From Paroedura picta (lineage: Eukaryota > Chordata > Lepidosauria > Squamata > Gekkonidae), in assembly GCF_049243985.1 (NCBI RefSeq), contig NC_135371.1, positions 1,141,501 to 1,205,500 of the forward strand: 64,000 nt of DNA. Reading direction: 5' to 3'. The notes below the pieces were generated by a model, which was not told the origin of the DNA, searched no databases, and worked only from the letters and a program-made list of their open reading frames with translations. The translations under genes and the position numbers were made by a program. Position 1 is the stretch's first letter; each line of letters starts with the position of its first letter. This document shows positions 54,256-64,000 of this stretch, one piece after another.

Positions 54256-55457
54256 CTAGTGGGAGGGGCCCAGAAAAGGTTTAGTAGGAATATTTTTAAC
54301 CAAAGGTTCTTTGTTTCCATGGAGGTTTTGGGAGGGCAATTGGCTTTGAACTTGGGGAAGCTTCTTAAAGGCCTGCCACAGACCCTTTGGAGACCTGGCT
54401 ACCAGAGACACATACCTCCCGGGTATAGCCACGGGGTGGCAGCAGTGAGTCGTTCTGGGGAAGGCTGGGATTTGCTGAAGCCGTGAACTCCTCCATCAGG
54501 CCTAGCAGCTTAAGACTTGGGGCAGCTAAGTCAATCACAGGTCCCAGTGGCACCAAAGAGGCGGCTGCAGGGCTTGTTTTCAAACATCCCCAAAATCTGT
54601 AATAACAGACATACCCCGATCATCTTGTTAATATTGTCAACTACTGATGTTTATTCCAGTATTTCAATAAATTACAGTTTTAAAAGCTTTAGTGTAATGG
54701 TTTGGTTTTGTTTTTTTGGAAGAATGGCCGGTTTGGGGAGGCCGAAGCAAGGTCAAGGGCCTCCATATGTGCCCACCCTGCTTCGGATGTCTCCGTGTGA
54801 GTTTCTGCCTCCTACAGTGGCCACTTTGGGGCTGTACCCCCCCCCCAATGTGCTACCAGAATTCCACGTGTGCCCACATGCTCCCAAAAGTGGGGGGGGG
54901 GCCCTGCTCGAGGCCTCCGAAGCATCACAGCTTAATAACAGCCCATCCATGGGTTTGTTTCCAAAATAACAAGTGGAAACCAAACGTCTCTCTATCGAGA
55001 AGTCTCCAGTTGAGTTACTCCAGGTGTCAAGCGGTAACCTTGAGGCCTAATCTACAGTCACTCCATGTTATTTCCCCAAGATCTTTATTTGATATCAGTC
55101 TAATCGCTCACAATAACACAAGAAAGAATCACAATGATACAGAAAACTCCCCCTCCCCGCACAAGCCGATGAAGTCAGAAATGTGTATTTTCCCTTAGCC
55201 TACCTAAAGATAAAATAGAGTTTCTACAATTCTCATCAAAAGGCTTCCAGAAAGATTAGTCACAACCCAAATCTGGGAGATTCAGAGATGTCACCTAAGC
55301 CCAACAGTGTGAAACCCACCTGACCAAAAAAAAACCTTCTAATTTGTCTCTTCTGAGGGCTTGACATGAGTCCTTCTCTGAACTTAGGTATTCCCCCTAG
55401 AAATAGATGTATCAAAACAGTTTGCTCAGTGATTTTTCTAGGCCTCTATCCAAAGTT
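54256..55457. other. Intergenic E-F, nothing recognised
   Basis: No exon or RNA gene supported. A few AT-rich and G-run stretches only. Confidence 0.4.
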
Positions 55458-55628
55458 ATCACTTTCAGGGCTCTCTCCTCAGAACAGACACCCTGTGAGG
55501 TAGGTGGGGTGGGAGAGCTCTGAGAGAACTGACTGGCTCAAGGTCATCCAGCTGGCTGCATGTGGAAGAGTGGGGAATCAAACCCAGCTCTCGAGATTCA
55601 AAGCCACCACTCAACCACTATACCACAT
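55458..55628 (-). mobile_element. tRNA-derived SINE
   Basis: AACAGACACCCTGTGAGGTA, GGTCATCCAGCTGGCTGCAT, AGTGGGGAATCAAACCCAGC and CCACTCAACCACTATACCAC in reverse orientation. Confidence 0.82.
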
Positions 55629-55832
55629 TAAAATTGAACATTTTTTCGCACTCTTGTGTGACTAGTTGGATATCCCCACCGTAATGCTCTAAGAAAAGAA
55701 ACTTTTTATGGGCATAATGTACATGCACTGACTGCAGAACATTTCACACTCTAAACATTCATAGGGAGGCTCCTGTGGAAATTCTCTCGTGGGAGCTAAG
55801 TTGCACACTTACACAGAAGCAATTTCTACGTT

Positions 55833-57449
55833 CTAAGCAATTACAAGGTTAGTTCCCCCTCCTGTGTGGATTCTTTGATGGGAAGTAAGGGTGCCCTTTC
55901 GACTGAAGCTTTTCCCACAGTCCGTGCATTTATATGGTTTTTCCCCTGTGTGCATTCTGCGATGTAAGGTAAGGTCTGCAATCTGCCTGAAACTTTTCTC
56001 ACAGTCTGAGCATTTATATGGCTTCTCCCCTGTGTGGATTCTTTGATGGGAGGTGAGCTTCCGATTTTGCCTGAAGTCCTTTCCACACACTGAACATTTA
56101 TATGGTTTTTCTCCTGTGTGGATACTTTGATGATATTTAAAGTTCGACCTGTCCCTGAAGCTTTTTCCACACTCTGAGCACTTATATGGTTTCACGCCTG
56201 TGTGAATTCTCTGATGAAAAATAAGATGCGATCTCTGACGAAAGCTCTTCCCACACTCTACGCACATATATGGTTTCTCTCCTGTGTGAATTCTTTGATG
56301 GGAAGTAAGATCTACACTCTGTCTAAAGCTCTTTCCGCACTCTGAGCATTTATATGGTTTCTCCCCTGTGTGGACTCTTTGATGGGCTGTAAGATTTCCA
56401 CTGCAGACAAAACTCTTTCCACACTCTGAGCACTTATACGGTTTCTCCCCTGCGTGGACCGCTTGATGAGAAGCAAGTTTTTCACTCTCCCTGAACGTTT
56501 TTCCACACTCTGTGCATTTATATGGTTTGTCTGCTTTGTGGATTTTTTTCTGCTTAGTAAAACTTGAGGTCACACTGATGTTTTTTTCGCAATCTGAACA
56601 TGTGTACTGTTTCAGCCTTGCATGGATTCTTTCACGGGCTGTCTGTTTCTCACTCAACAGGAAACTCTTTCCGCACTCTGAGCATGTATGTGGTTTCTTC
56701 TCCATATGGAGTTTTCGATGGTAGACAAGGTAAGAGCTCTGGCTGAAGCTCTTCCCACACTCTGAGCAGCTATAAGGTTTCTCTCCTGTGTGGATTCTCT
56801 GATGGGCAGTAAGGTGGGCGCTCTGACTAAAGTTCTTTCCACACTCTGAGCATTTATAGGGTTTCTTCCCACTGTGAATTCTTTGGTGGTAAATCAAGCT
56901 TGATTTCACTCTGAAGCTCTTCCCACACTCTGAGCATTTATATGGCTTTTCCCCTGTATGGATTCTCCGATGGGCAGTAAGGTTTCCACTGCACGTGAAG
57001 CTCTTTCCGCACTCTGGGCATTTGTAGGGTTTCTCCCCTGTGTGGATTCTTTGATGGGAAGCCAGGCCTGAGCTCTGGCTGAAGCTCTTTCCACAGTCTG
57101 AACAGGTGTAGGGTTTCTCTCCTGTGTGGATTCTCTGATGGGAAGTAAGTTCTGCACTCTGCTTGAAGCTCTTTCCGCACTCTGAGCATGGATATGGTTT
57201 TTCCTCGGCATGGCTTCTTTGATGTTGCACCAGGCTGCCCGGCCTTCTGAAGCCCTTTCCACACTGTGAACACGTGTGCGGTTTCTCCTGTGTGAGCAGA
57301 GTTTGCTGTAAGGTCAGGTTTGTCGTACACTCCGACTCTTCTGACGCTTTTTCCTGATTCTCCATTCTCTGACGTGAGATAAGGCTGGATTTCCGAGTTA
57401 AGAATTTTGCACTTTGAGTGAAGCTGCTCCTGTAGTTTCCTTTATTCAT
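55833..57449 (-). CDS. Gene F: C2H2 zinc-finger protein without visible SCAN or KRAB, 538 aa
   Basis: One open frame on the minus strand from ATG at 57449 ([12 protein letters not shown]) to a stop at 55833. After about 50 non-finger residues come 17 tandem C2H2 units with [15 protein letters not shown] linkers, a different class from the [10 protein letters not shown] type of A-E. Units 8 and 9 are degenerate ([32 protein letters not shown]). An in-frame TAA sits three codons before the ATG, and all three frames are closed just upstream, so no upstream coding exon can be read into this frame at that point. The exon probably starts at an acceptor ending at 57549. Probably nuclear and DNA-binding. 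It may be a KRAB-less gene or a gene that has lost its 5' coding exons. Confidence 0.82.
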   Translation of the reverse strand: MNKGNYRSSFTQSAKFLTRKSSLISRQRMENQEKASEESECTTNLTLQQTLLTQEKPHTCSQCGKGFRRPGSLVQHQRSHAEEKPYPCSECGKSFKQSAELTSHQRIHTGEKPYTCSDCGKSFSQSSGLASHQRIHTGEKPYKCPECGKSFTCSGNLTAHRRIHTGEKPYKCSECGKSFRVKSSLIYHQRIHSGKKPYKCSECGKNFSQSAHLTAHQRIHTGEKPYSCSECGKSFSQSSYLVYHRKLHMEKKPHTCSECGKSFLLSEKQTARERIHARLKQYTCSDCEKNISVTSSFTKQKKIHKADKPYKCTECGKTFRESEKLASHQAVHAGEKPYKCSECGKSFVCSGNLTAHQRVHTGEKPYKCSECGKSFRQSVDLTSHQRIHTGEKPYMCVECGKSFRQRSHLIFHQRIHTGVKPYKCSECGKSFRDRSNFKYHQSIHTGEKPYKCSVCGKDFRQNRKLTSHQRIHTGEKPYKCSDCEKSFRQIADLTLHRRMHTGEKPYKCTDCGKSFSRKGTLTSHQRIHTGGGTNLVIA

Positions 57450-57548
57450 TTGGTCTTAGACTGCAATTCTATGCAACATGGAAAGCGTCAGCTGTGGGTT
57501 TCTTGGTCCACTCTGATTTTGCTTTGTTTTCTGTTCTCTCCTCCTGCC
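57450..57548 (-). other. Probable 5' UTR part of the gene F finger exon
   Basis: Strong acceptor TTCTTCATTCCTACAG before 57548. The stretch contains a 7-codon upstream frame (MLHRIAV) that ends three codons before the main ATG. Inferred. Confidence 0.45.
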
Positions 57549-57734
57549 CTGTAGGAATGAAGAAAGAAACAGCTGAGGGAGAAACAGAGCCTCTTTGGGA
57601 AAAAGAAGTCAGCTTTATGCCAGAATGTGTGGTGTCCCCCTGTGCCTTGCCTGTCGGAATTTCCCAGGATAGTCAGTCGGAGAACAGAAGCAGGTTGCTT
57701 TTTGGCCACGGAACAAGGAACACGGAAAAGCTGT

Positions 57735-57815
57735 GCTTTATACCCCTCTTCTTACTATCAGAAGGAGTCTCAAAGAAGCTTACAATTGCCTTCCCTTCCT
57801 CTCCCCACAACAGGC
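57735..57815 (-). mobile_element. tRNA-derived SINE tail fragment
   Basis: CTCTTCTTACTATCAGAAGG, AGTCTCAAAGAAGCTTACAA and CCTCTCCCCACAACAGGC. Confidence 0.6.
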
Positions 57816-57867
57816 ACATGCTCAAAGCTGCCTTCTGCTAAGTACATGCATCACTCAGAGGAGGAAG

Positions 57868-57950
57868 CACAACAACCTGTCTGGTTGGGGCGCAGTTAAA
57901 AGCTGCAGACACCGTCAAGAACTTGGGTGTGATTCTCAACGAGGCACAGA
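57868..57950 (+). mobile_element. L2-like reverse-transcriptase scrap
   Basis: AAGAACTTGGGTGTGATTCT encodes KNLGVIL of the L2-type enzyme. Confidence 0.45.
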
Positions 57951-57984
57951 TTCAAATGAGTAGCTGTGTTGGTCTGAAGTAACA

Positions 57985-58132
57985 CATTAAAATCAGAGTC
58001 CAGTAGCACTTTTAAGACCAACAGATTTATTCAAGGCGTGAGCTTTTGGGTGCAAGCACTCTTCCTCTGAGGAAGCTCCTGCCTTGAATAAATCTTTGTT
58101 GGTCTTAAAGGTGCTCCTGGACTCATTTTAAC
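57985..58132. mobile_element. Two Penelope-like ends, head to head
   Basis: GTCCAGTAGCACTTTTAAGA and TTATTCAAGGCGTGAGC run on the minus strand, then GCCTTGAATAAATCTTTGTT and TTAAAGGTGCTCCTGGACTC on the plus strand, forming a large inverted repeat. The hammerhead-like core is worn. Confidence 0.6.
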
Positions 58133-58783
58133 GGAGGCACAGGTCGCGAACGTAGCTTGGCAGGTGCTCTTCCTCCTCTGCCCAGTGAAGCTACTAGCGC
58201 CCTCCTGACCTCGGGCCACTGTGGGAGACAGGAAGCTGGGCCAGATGGACAACTGGAGGTCTCTTCTAATGGTTCTTAGACCAAGTCCTTTCTCCCTAAC
58301 CTACTCTCAGTCCTCCAAACCCTGATGGTTGGGGCTACCCACCTCCCTATGTCCTCAGAGCACTGCCCTGGTTGGCTCCTATCTCTGGGGGACATTTTGT
58401 GCTTTGCGTATCACAGGTGGGTACGCAAATTCCTGCCTCGGCATGTTTGTGTGGCTATAGATGATTTTGGATTTTGGTGTTGCAAAATCCCTACAGATGA
58501 CACAAGTTCTCCTAAGACTGCAGGGCCACCCCAAATAGCATTCCCTTAAAAGATCGGCCTGCCTTTTCACTCCAGGCCTATCCCAGAGAGCAGAGTCTGC
58601 CCTTGGCGTGCTCTTAAAGCAAAAAATGAAGATTAGACGTTAAGAGTTTCAATCCTCCCAAAAATCTTCTGCATACACCCCCCCCCAAAAAAAAAAGTTG
58701 AAGGGCTGGGTGGAAAATCTTGGCATTTTCCCACTGGTACGAAACTTCAGGAACTTTTATGACTCACCCAGTGCTCAATCAGC
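58133..58783. other. Intergenic stretch, nothing recognised
   Basis: No exon or named repeat supported. Confidence 0.4.
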
Positions 58784-59235
58784 TCCTCTGCAGGGCCAGC
58801 AACAGTGCAGAGAGGCCTTCATAAGGACACAAGAAGAGCCCTGCTGGGTCAGACCAGGGAGGGTCCCTCCAGTCCAGCCTCCCGTCTCACCCAGGGGCCA
58901 GCCAGTTCCTCTGCAGGGCCAGCCACAGGACAGGGAGGCCGAGGCCTTCCCCTGAGAAGACCCTCAGAAGAGCCCTGCTGGGTCAGGCCAGGGAGGGTCC
59001 CTCCAGTCCAGCCTCCTGTCTCACCCAGGGGCCAGCCAGTTCCTCTGCAGGGCCAGCCACAGGGCAGGGAGGCCGAGGCCTCCCTCTGAGAAGACCCTCA
59101 GAAGAGCCCTGCTGGGTCAGGCCAGGGAGGGTCCCTCCAGTCCAGCCTCCCGTCTCACCCAGGGGCCAGCCAGTTCCTCTGCAGGGCCAGCCACAGGGCA
59201 GGGAGGCCGAGGCCTTCCTAAGGACATCAGGGGAG
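58784..59235. repeat. Tandem repeat, about 124-134 bp unit, more than three copies
   Basis: TCCTCTGCAGGGCCAGC recurs at 58784, 58908, 59041 and 59175. The unit contains AAGAGCCCTGCTGGGTCAG and CCAGTCCAGCCTCC, a common reptile interspersed repeat (probably LINE 3' sequence) amplified in place. Confidence 0.88.
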
Positions 59236-59342
59236 ACCTGCTGGGCCAGACCAGGGAGGGCCCATGTAGTCACCAAGGCTAGGAGCTAATGACAAACCTC
59301 CCCTCCATGAACCTATCTAACCCCCTTTGAAAGCTGTCTATT

Positions 59343-59392
59343 CCTCTGGCCCTCCTCCTCCTCTCCTCCTCCTCTTCCTCCTCCGAATGTTT
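59343..59392. repeat. (CTC)n-rich low-complexity tract
   Basis: CTCCTCCTCCTCTCCTCC and similar. Confidence 0.8.
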
Positions 59393-59447
59393 TGCCCGGC
59401 TTGTGACCTCCTTTCACAGCATCCTCCTTCTGCCCACGATGGTTGCC

Positions 59448-59818
59448 GGCTTCCAGATTAGAGTTTTCCAGGAGAAAAGGACTGCTTGGGGGGGGGGGGG
59501 GTCTGGGGCCTTCTGCCCCACGGAGGTCCTGGGATGCCAGCCTCCAGGCAGGACCTGGGGATCCTCAGAAGGACAGCTGCCCCGCAGACTGCAGAGATCA
59601 GTTCCCCCCTGGCGAAAATGGGTGTTGGGGGGGGGGGAGGGGAAGGCTCTGTGGCCTTGTGCCCCAGGGACGTTCTTGGGTGCCAGCCTCCAGGCGGGAC
59701 CTGGGGATCCCCCGGAATGACCCCTCCTCCCCAGACTGCAGAGATCAGTCGTCGTCCCCCCCTGGAGAAGAGGGCTGCTTGGAAGGGGGGGGCTCTCTGG
59801 CCCCGTCCCCCACTGCGG
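59448..59818. repeat. Tandem GC-rich repeat, about 2.6 units
   Basis: Units starting TGCCAGCCTCCAGGC at about 59535 and 59680 plus a partial first unit. Same family as 8503-8945, again next to a CpG-rich block. Confidence 0.8.
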
Positions 59819-59819
59819 G

Positions 59820-60190
59820 CCCCGCCCTCCCCTATTCCCGGGGTCGCCCCCCTCCCCGGATGCGGCCCCCTCCTCCCGCCAGGCCGGGCAGGGCAGGACC
59901 TGCGCAGAGAGCCCCCCACTCCCCCCCCCGCCCGGGGTCCGCGCCCGCCTCTCCCCGCCGGACTCACCGGGCCCCGCCGGCCGCGCTCCCTTCCGCCCGC
60001 CTCGCCCGCCCCGCCTGGCCTCGCCTGCAGCGCCCCCGGCCGCGCCCAGGGAAGAAGCGGAAAGCCGGCAGCGCTGGGCCGGGAAGGGCGCGAGGAGGGT
60101 CCGCGGGACACGCAGGGGCGCGCCGGCCGCCCAGCTCTGCAGCGCTCCTCGGCAGGCGGGAGCTCCCGGCCGGGGGGGGGGGCTCTTTGG
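59820..60190 (-). promoter_or_regulatory. CpG-rich block, possible promoter and exon 1 of gene F
   Basis: Very CpG-dense. On the minus strand a perfect donor CCG|GTGAGT lies at 59967. It is about 2.4 kb upstream of the gene F acceptor and there is no other minus-strand gene between. It lacks the GGGTTAA element of A-E. The link to F is inference; a gene outside the window is the other option. Confidence 0.42.
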
Positions 60191-60378
60191 AGGGGGCGGC
60201 TGCCCTCTGGCTGTGGCCCCCCCCCACGTGCTCCTGGGCCCCCTCTGCGTGCGCCCTCTTTAAACATGCCCCCCCCCAATAAAAGCCCTGATGAAGAGGC
60301 TCTTTCTTTTTTCTGCGTTTGCCCTTTTTCTGCAATAAAATCTTTTTTTTTAATCCCAAGGAAGGTTAGGAATATCCC

Positions 60379-60402
60379 TCGTTGTTGTTGTTGTTGTTGT
60401 TG
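60379..60402. repeat. (GTT)n microsatellite
   Basis: About eight GTT units followed by GGTATTATAGG. Confidence 0.92.
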
Positions 60403-60620
60403 GTATTATAGGACGATGAGAAAGATCCAAAGTTCTTATTAATAGAGGGCCAGCATGGCCTGGTGGCCAGGAGAAATTTGGGACAAGCCGGGCCGTTTAG
60501 ACTTGCTCACACCCCTCAGTACTCTTGGACAGACTCCTGCAACTCTCTGGCAGGCCAAAGCTTATCCAGGGTGCCCCACAAGGAGTCCCGGCCCCTGGAA
60601 ATTAACGTAATAATGGGTAA

Positions 60621-60870
60621 ATGTTTATATCCCACTTTTGTAGACTAAAGGAGTCTCAAAGTGGCCTTCAAGGTGGCCTCTCCCCACTGCAGACACCCTG
60701 TGAGGGAGGTGAGAGAGCCCTGAGATTCCTGCTCTGCAAGGTCAGCTCTAACAGGACTGTGATCAACCCGAGGTCACCCAGCTGGCTGCATGTGGAGGAG
60801 CGGGGAATCAAACCCAGGTTGCCACGTTAGAAGCCACCGCACTTAACCACGGTACCAAGCTAGCTGGCTC
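60621..60870 (-). mobile_element. tRNA-derived SINE
   Basis: GGAGTCTCAAAGTGGCCTTC, CAGACACCCTGTGAGGGAGG, GCGGGGAATCAAACCCAGG and CACTTAACCACGGTACCAAG in reverse. Confidence 0.82.
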
Positions 60871-61194
60871 TCTGCAGGAATCCTGCAGTCACAAAATTTC
60901 TATCTACTGAACGAATGGTTGCAAATGTGGATGGGATCCATTCCACCCGATGTCCACAACCAGGTAAACACACCTTGGGGCACAAGGCCACCGAGTCCCC
61001 CAACAGAGCTGGGCCCTGAAGATCACGTCTTGTGCTGCACCAGACAGGAGCGGACAGTGGCAGCTACTGTATTCCTGACCAGAGACATAATGGTGAGGGT
61101 CTGCAAACGGGACAGGTGCGCTGAAGCACCGAACCAGGCAAACTCAGAGAGGTCGGGGTCATTAGGAAGGGACCGGGAATAGAACGGCCACTGC

Positions 61195-61425
61195 TAGGTA
61201 CAGAGATCTCTGGTGCGGCCTCATTTGGCCTCTTGTGCTCTGTGCTGGTCGCCATATTTCCAGAAGGACATTGCAGAGCTGGAAAACAGAGAGAGGGAGG
61301 TGGCCAAGAGGTTGGGGCACTGGAGAGCCCCCCCCTCCCCCGCGAGGGAAGGCCCAGGAGTCTGGGACGTCTCCATCAAGAGAATGTGGCACAGAGCACG
61401 TCTCAAGGCGGAAACAAATTTGGGC
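61195..61425 (+). mobile_element. CR1-like LINE fragment
   Basis: CTGTGCTGGTCGCCATATTT, AAGGACATTGCAGAGCTGGA and AAGAGGTTGGGGCACTGGA resemble the CR1 region upstream of its 3' end. Confidence 0.5.
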
Positions 61426-61429
61426 ATTT

Positions 61430-62565
61430 TTACTCCCCGGAAAATGGGAGTTTCTTTGAGCTAAAGCATCAAAGGCCTGAGCTGAGACCTGCCATCATTT
61501 TAATTTGGAATCCGTCTTTCTCCCTGGGACCGAAGGCAAAGGACTGGCATGGTGGAAAGCATTTTTCACGTCCATCAGTTGGTAGCTAACAAGCTACGAT
61601 AATCTCCTGAATCTAACTGAGTCCTTGTCAGACTGAATCTAGCAGCCGGGCTGGGAGTGCAGAGCAGGGGAAACAGCACAATGCAACAGTAGTGACACCC
61701 TGTATCCTTGGGGTGGGTATGGGGGGGGCGCAGTGTTCTGGAATTCTGGCCCCGCTGGAGGACCTCCAGATGCCCCCTGGTTTTTGGCCACTATCTGACC
61801 CAGAGTCAGACCCACTATCTGACTGGGTGGGCCGCTGGCCTGATCCCGCATGGCTTCTATGTTGCCCATTTTGGGATACGTCAAATGGGGCTTTCCCGAA
61901 AGCACCAGGTAGCCCATGGTACAAGGTGGGAGGCTCCACAGGAAGCACGTCAGAATGGGCAGGTGCCTGTCTTACCCATTTGCAAGGTGGTAGCACCTTC
62001 AGGAGATTTTAGAGAGTGGACTGGAGCTATGATGGAGGAAGACCACCGGACAGATCACTCTGCAGGCACGGGGCCAACACCCTCTGCCCTGACCCGATAG
62101 CTGAGGCAAGCCCAGTCCCTGGTGAATATTTGGAGGGGAGGCCTGCAAGGACTTGGGTGGGAGTCCCTCCGAAGAACACTGGGGAACATGCTGCAGCTCC
62201 AGACCCCACCTGCAGACCACCTTAGGGTCTCCTGGCTACATGACACACACCCCAGGCGATAAATAAATAACCCAGCATCTGTAAGCGAGGGAGGGGGTCA
62301 CCTTTGGAGTTCCAACACGTGGTGGGCAGGGCCACAAAATGGCTGCCACAGGAGGCCGAAGCAGCCACAAAAATGGCTGCACCAGTACAGATCCTGGCAC
62401 GGTGGTGGCAGCAAATGTTTAAAAACTCTGCCCAGCCAATCTAATCTCCAGCAGCCAACCAGAAGCACCACTGGGCCTCACCCACTTTCTCAAAAACCCT
62501 GTCAGGCACCTGGAAAGTTACTGGCAGGAATCCCTGCTTTAAAATCAGTATAGGTGACATCTAAG
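61430..62565. other. Intergenic stretch, nothing recognised
   Basis: Small open frames only; no domain, RNA or named repeat supported. Confidence 0.4.
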
Positions 62566-62567
62566 AC

Positions 62568-62905
62568 AAAGAAGAAGAGTTAGTTCTTATATGCCACTTT
62601 TCTCTACCCGAAGGAGGCTCAAAGTGTCTTCCAGTCGCCTTCCCTTTCCTCTCCCCACAACAGACACCCTGTGAGGGAGGGGAGGCTGAGAGAGCCCTGA
62701 GATTACTGAAGAAGAAGAAGAAGAGTTGGTTCTTATATGCGGCTTTTCTCTACCCGAAGGAGTCTCAAAGCGGCTTCTGATGGCCTTCCCTTTCCTCGCT
62801 GCACAACAGACACCCTGTGAGAGAGCCCTGAGATTACTGCTCAGTCAGAACAGCTCTATCAGGGCTCTGATGAGCCCAAGGTCACCCAGCTGGATGCATG
62901 AGGAG
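62568..62905 (-). mobile_element. tRNA-derived SINE with duplicated 3' half
   Basis: Two successive copies of the tail (AAGAAGAGTTAGTTCTTATA and AAGAAGAGTTGGTTCTTATA), each followed by CTCTACCCGAAGGAG, then one head. Confidence 0.78.
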
Positions 62906-63069
62906 GAACATTAAAATCATCAATGAAAGAATACATGCATTTATTGTAAAGTGATTGAAAACAATTTATTGGCCCAAATAATAGCCTCAACACAGAATAA
63001 AATTATACCATCTCCTCAAAGAAGGACCACATGTGACCCTGACCATCTGCATTTCAGCTGAAGAAGTGC

Positions 63070-63330
63070 TGTTTTTCTGTACCCCACTTCCAACTACCTT
63101 AAGGAGTCTCAAAGTGGCTTACAAACACCTTTCCCTTCCTCTCTTTGCAGCAGAAGTCCTGTGAGGTAGGCGGGGCTGAGAGAGCTCTGCAAGAACTGCT
63201 CTGTGAGAACAGCCCTAAGAGAACTGCTTGGCCCAAAGTCACCCAGCTGACTACATGTGGAGGAGGAGTGGGGAATCAAGCCCAGTGCACTAGATGAGTC
63301 TGCCACTCTAACCACCACACCATGCTGGAG
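63070..63330 (-). mobile_element. tRNA-derived SINE
   Basis: AAGGAGTCTCAAAGTGGCTT, AGTGGGGAATCAAGCCCAG and AACCACCACACCATGCTGG in reverse. Confidence 0.82.
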
Positions 63331-63377
63331 ATATACAGCCAGCTTATTCAGGTTAGGAACTTCCTGACGCACGCACG

Positions 63378-63378
63378 A

Positions 63379-63432
<54 letters not shown>
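63378..63432. repeat. (AAGC)n microsatellite
   Basis: About 13 AAGC units. Confidence 0.95.
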
Positions 63433-63694
63433 AAGATGCACAGAATCTCCTCCTGGGTCCAGGTTACAGCCAGCAGCTCTTAACCATGACGCCATGGAGG
63501 CTTTTGCTTCAGGGGTCAAACATACAAACTGCGCCTTGCACAATGGTGCCAGACTTTGAACTAACCATCATTTCGAAAAGCTGGACCCAGTGGAAATGGC
63601 CTCAAAATCCAGGCAGAGATCTGACTAAGAAGCCTCTTCCTAAATAACCTCCTTCCCAGGTTGAGGACACCTCTTTAGGATGGGAATTCTAATG

Positions 63695-64000
63695 TTTATT
63701 TATTTACTATTATTATTAATTTCTTAAATTTCTATCCTGCCCTTCCCCAAGGACTCAGAGCAGCTTACAATGATGTATAAATTGCAATGGTTAAAACACT
63801 TGAAAACTAATAATTTACATTCAAAACCATCCAAGTTCAGAGCTCCTTCTCTACCGGAGAGGAAGGGAATAAAGTTATAGAGTTGTTCCCAGCTGTGTCC
63901 AGGCATGTGTTGTTTCTGCATGCAAGTAGGGAGGCCAGCGCGTGGATGTAGGCCTCAGCCACAGGCCTGGCAGAGCAGTTCTGTTTCACTGGCCCTGAGG
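63695..64000 (-). mobile_element. L2-like LINE 3' end, cut by the window edge
   Basis: TTCTATCCTGCCCTTCCCCA, GACTCAGAGCAGCTTACAAT and, near the end, CACAGGCCTGGCAGAGCAG, as in the copies at 12.1 and 49.7 kb. Confidence 0.6.

Noticed and set aside
59443-60442. Long proline/arginine-rich open frames on both strands
   Set aside because: Very high GC and CpG content removes stop codons. No domain, and the tandem repeat enters the frame.
63378-63432. Regularly spaced short repeats, checked as a possible CRISPR-like array
   Set aside because: Perfect (AAGC)n microsatellite without spacers, in a vertebrate genome.

Overview
The window looks like a squamate reptile (lizard or snake) genome segment. 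It carries SCAN-KRAB-C2H2 zinc-finger genes among tRNA-derived SINEs, CR1, L2-like and L1 LINE pieces, a BovB/RTE piece, Penelope-like ends and hAT-type non-autonomous DNA transposons. That mix fits a squamate well, but no species can be named from sequence alone. All exon models were made by hand from splice signals, reading phase and comparison between the paralogues. None was tested against transcripts.

Layout: three genes run on the + strand (A about 0-6.2 kb, B 9.0-16.6 kb, C 20.5-28.3 kb). Three run on the - strand (D 40.5-34.3 kb, E 53.7-44.2 kb, F about 60.2-55.8 kb). The two arms converge on a repeat-rich gap at 28.3-34.3 kb. A-E share one plan: a GC-rich promoter with a CTGCAG...GGGTTAA element, a non-coding first exon, a SCAN exon with the ATG, two small exons, a KRAB A-box exon and a last exon with a long tandem C2H2 array. 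D and E have an extra 120-123 nt exon between KRAB and the fingers. F is of a different finger class, has a single coding exon, and shows no SCAN or KRAB; a CpG-rich block at 59.8-60.2 kb with a minus-strand donor may be its promoter.

A (1032 aa), C (1156 aa), D (800 aa) and E (850 aa) have open models. B is damaged: a 4-base deletion shifts the frame inside its array, and a second, decayed zinc-finger exon of C-like type is fused to its 3' end. B and C are close duplicates, as are D and E, with shared introns, flanks and repeat insertions. The proteins should be nuclear DNA-binding repressors, with SCAN for dimerisation, KRAB for TRIM28-type co-repressor recruitment and fingers for DNA recognition. 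The D and E KRAB boxes carry MRE in place of the usual MLE, so repression there may be altered.

Points most worth a second look: a shared promoter element in all five SCAN genes; a SCAN exon almost identical between genes on opposite strands while the KRAB exons differ; a conserved NAGNAG tandem acceptor before the finger exon; the fused double array in B; five consecutive hairpins with CCAAT boxes at 2.1-2.37 kb; three 136-148 bp hAT MITEs with perfect 8-bp target duplications and ZNF143/THAP11-like sites, two of which have empty paralogous sites; and hammerhead-ribozyme-like cores in Penelope-type ends.
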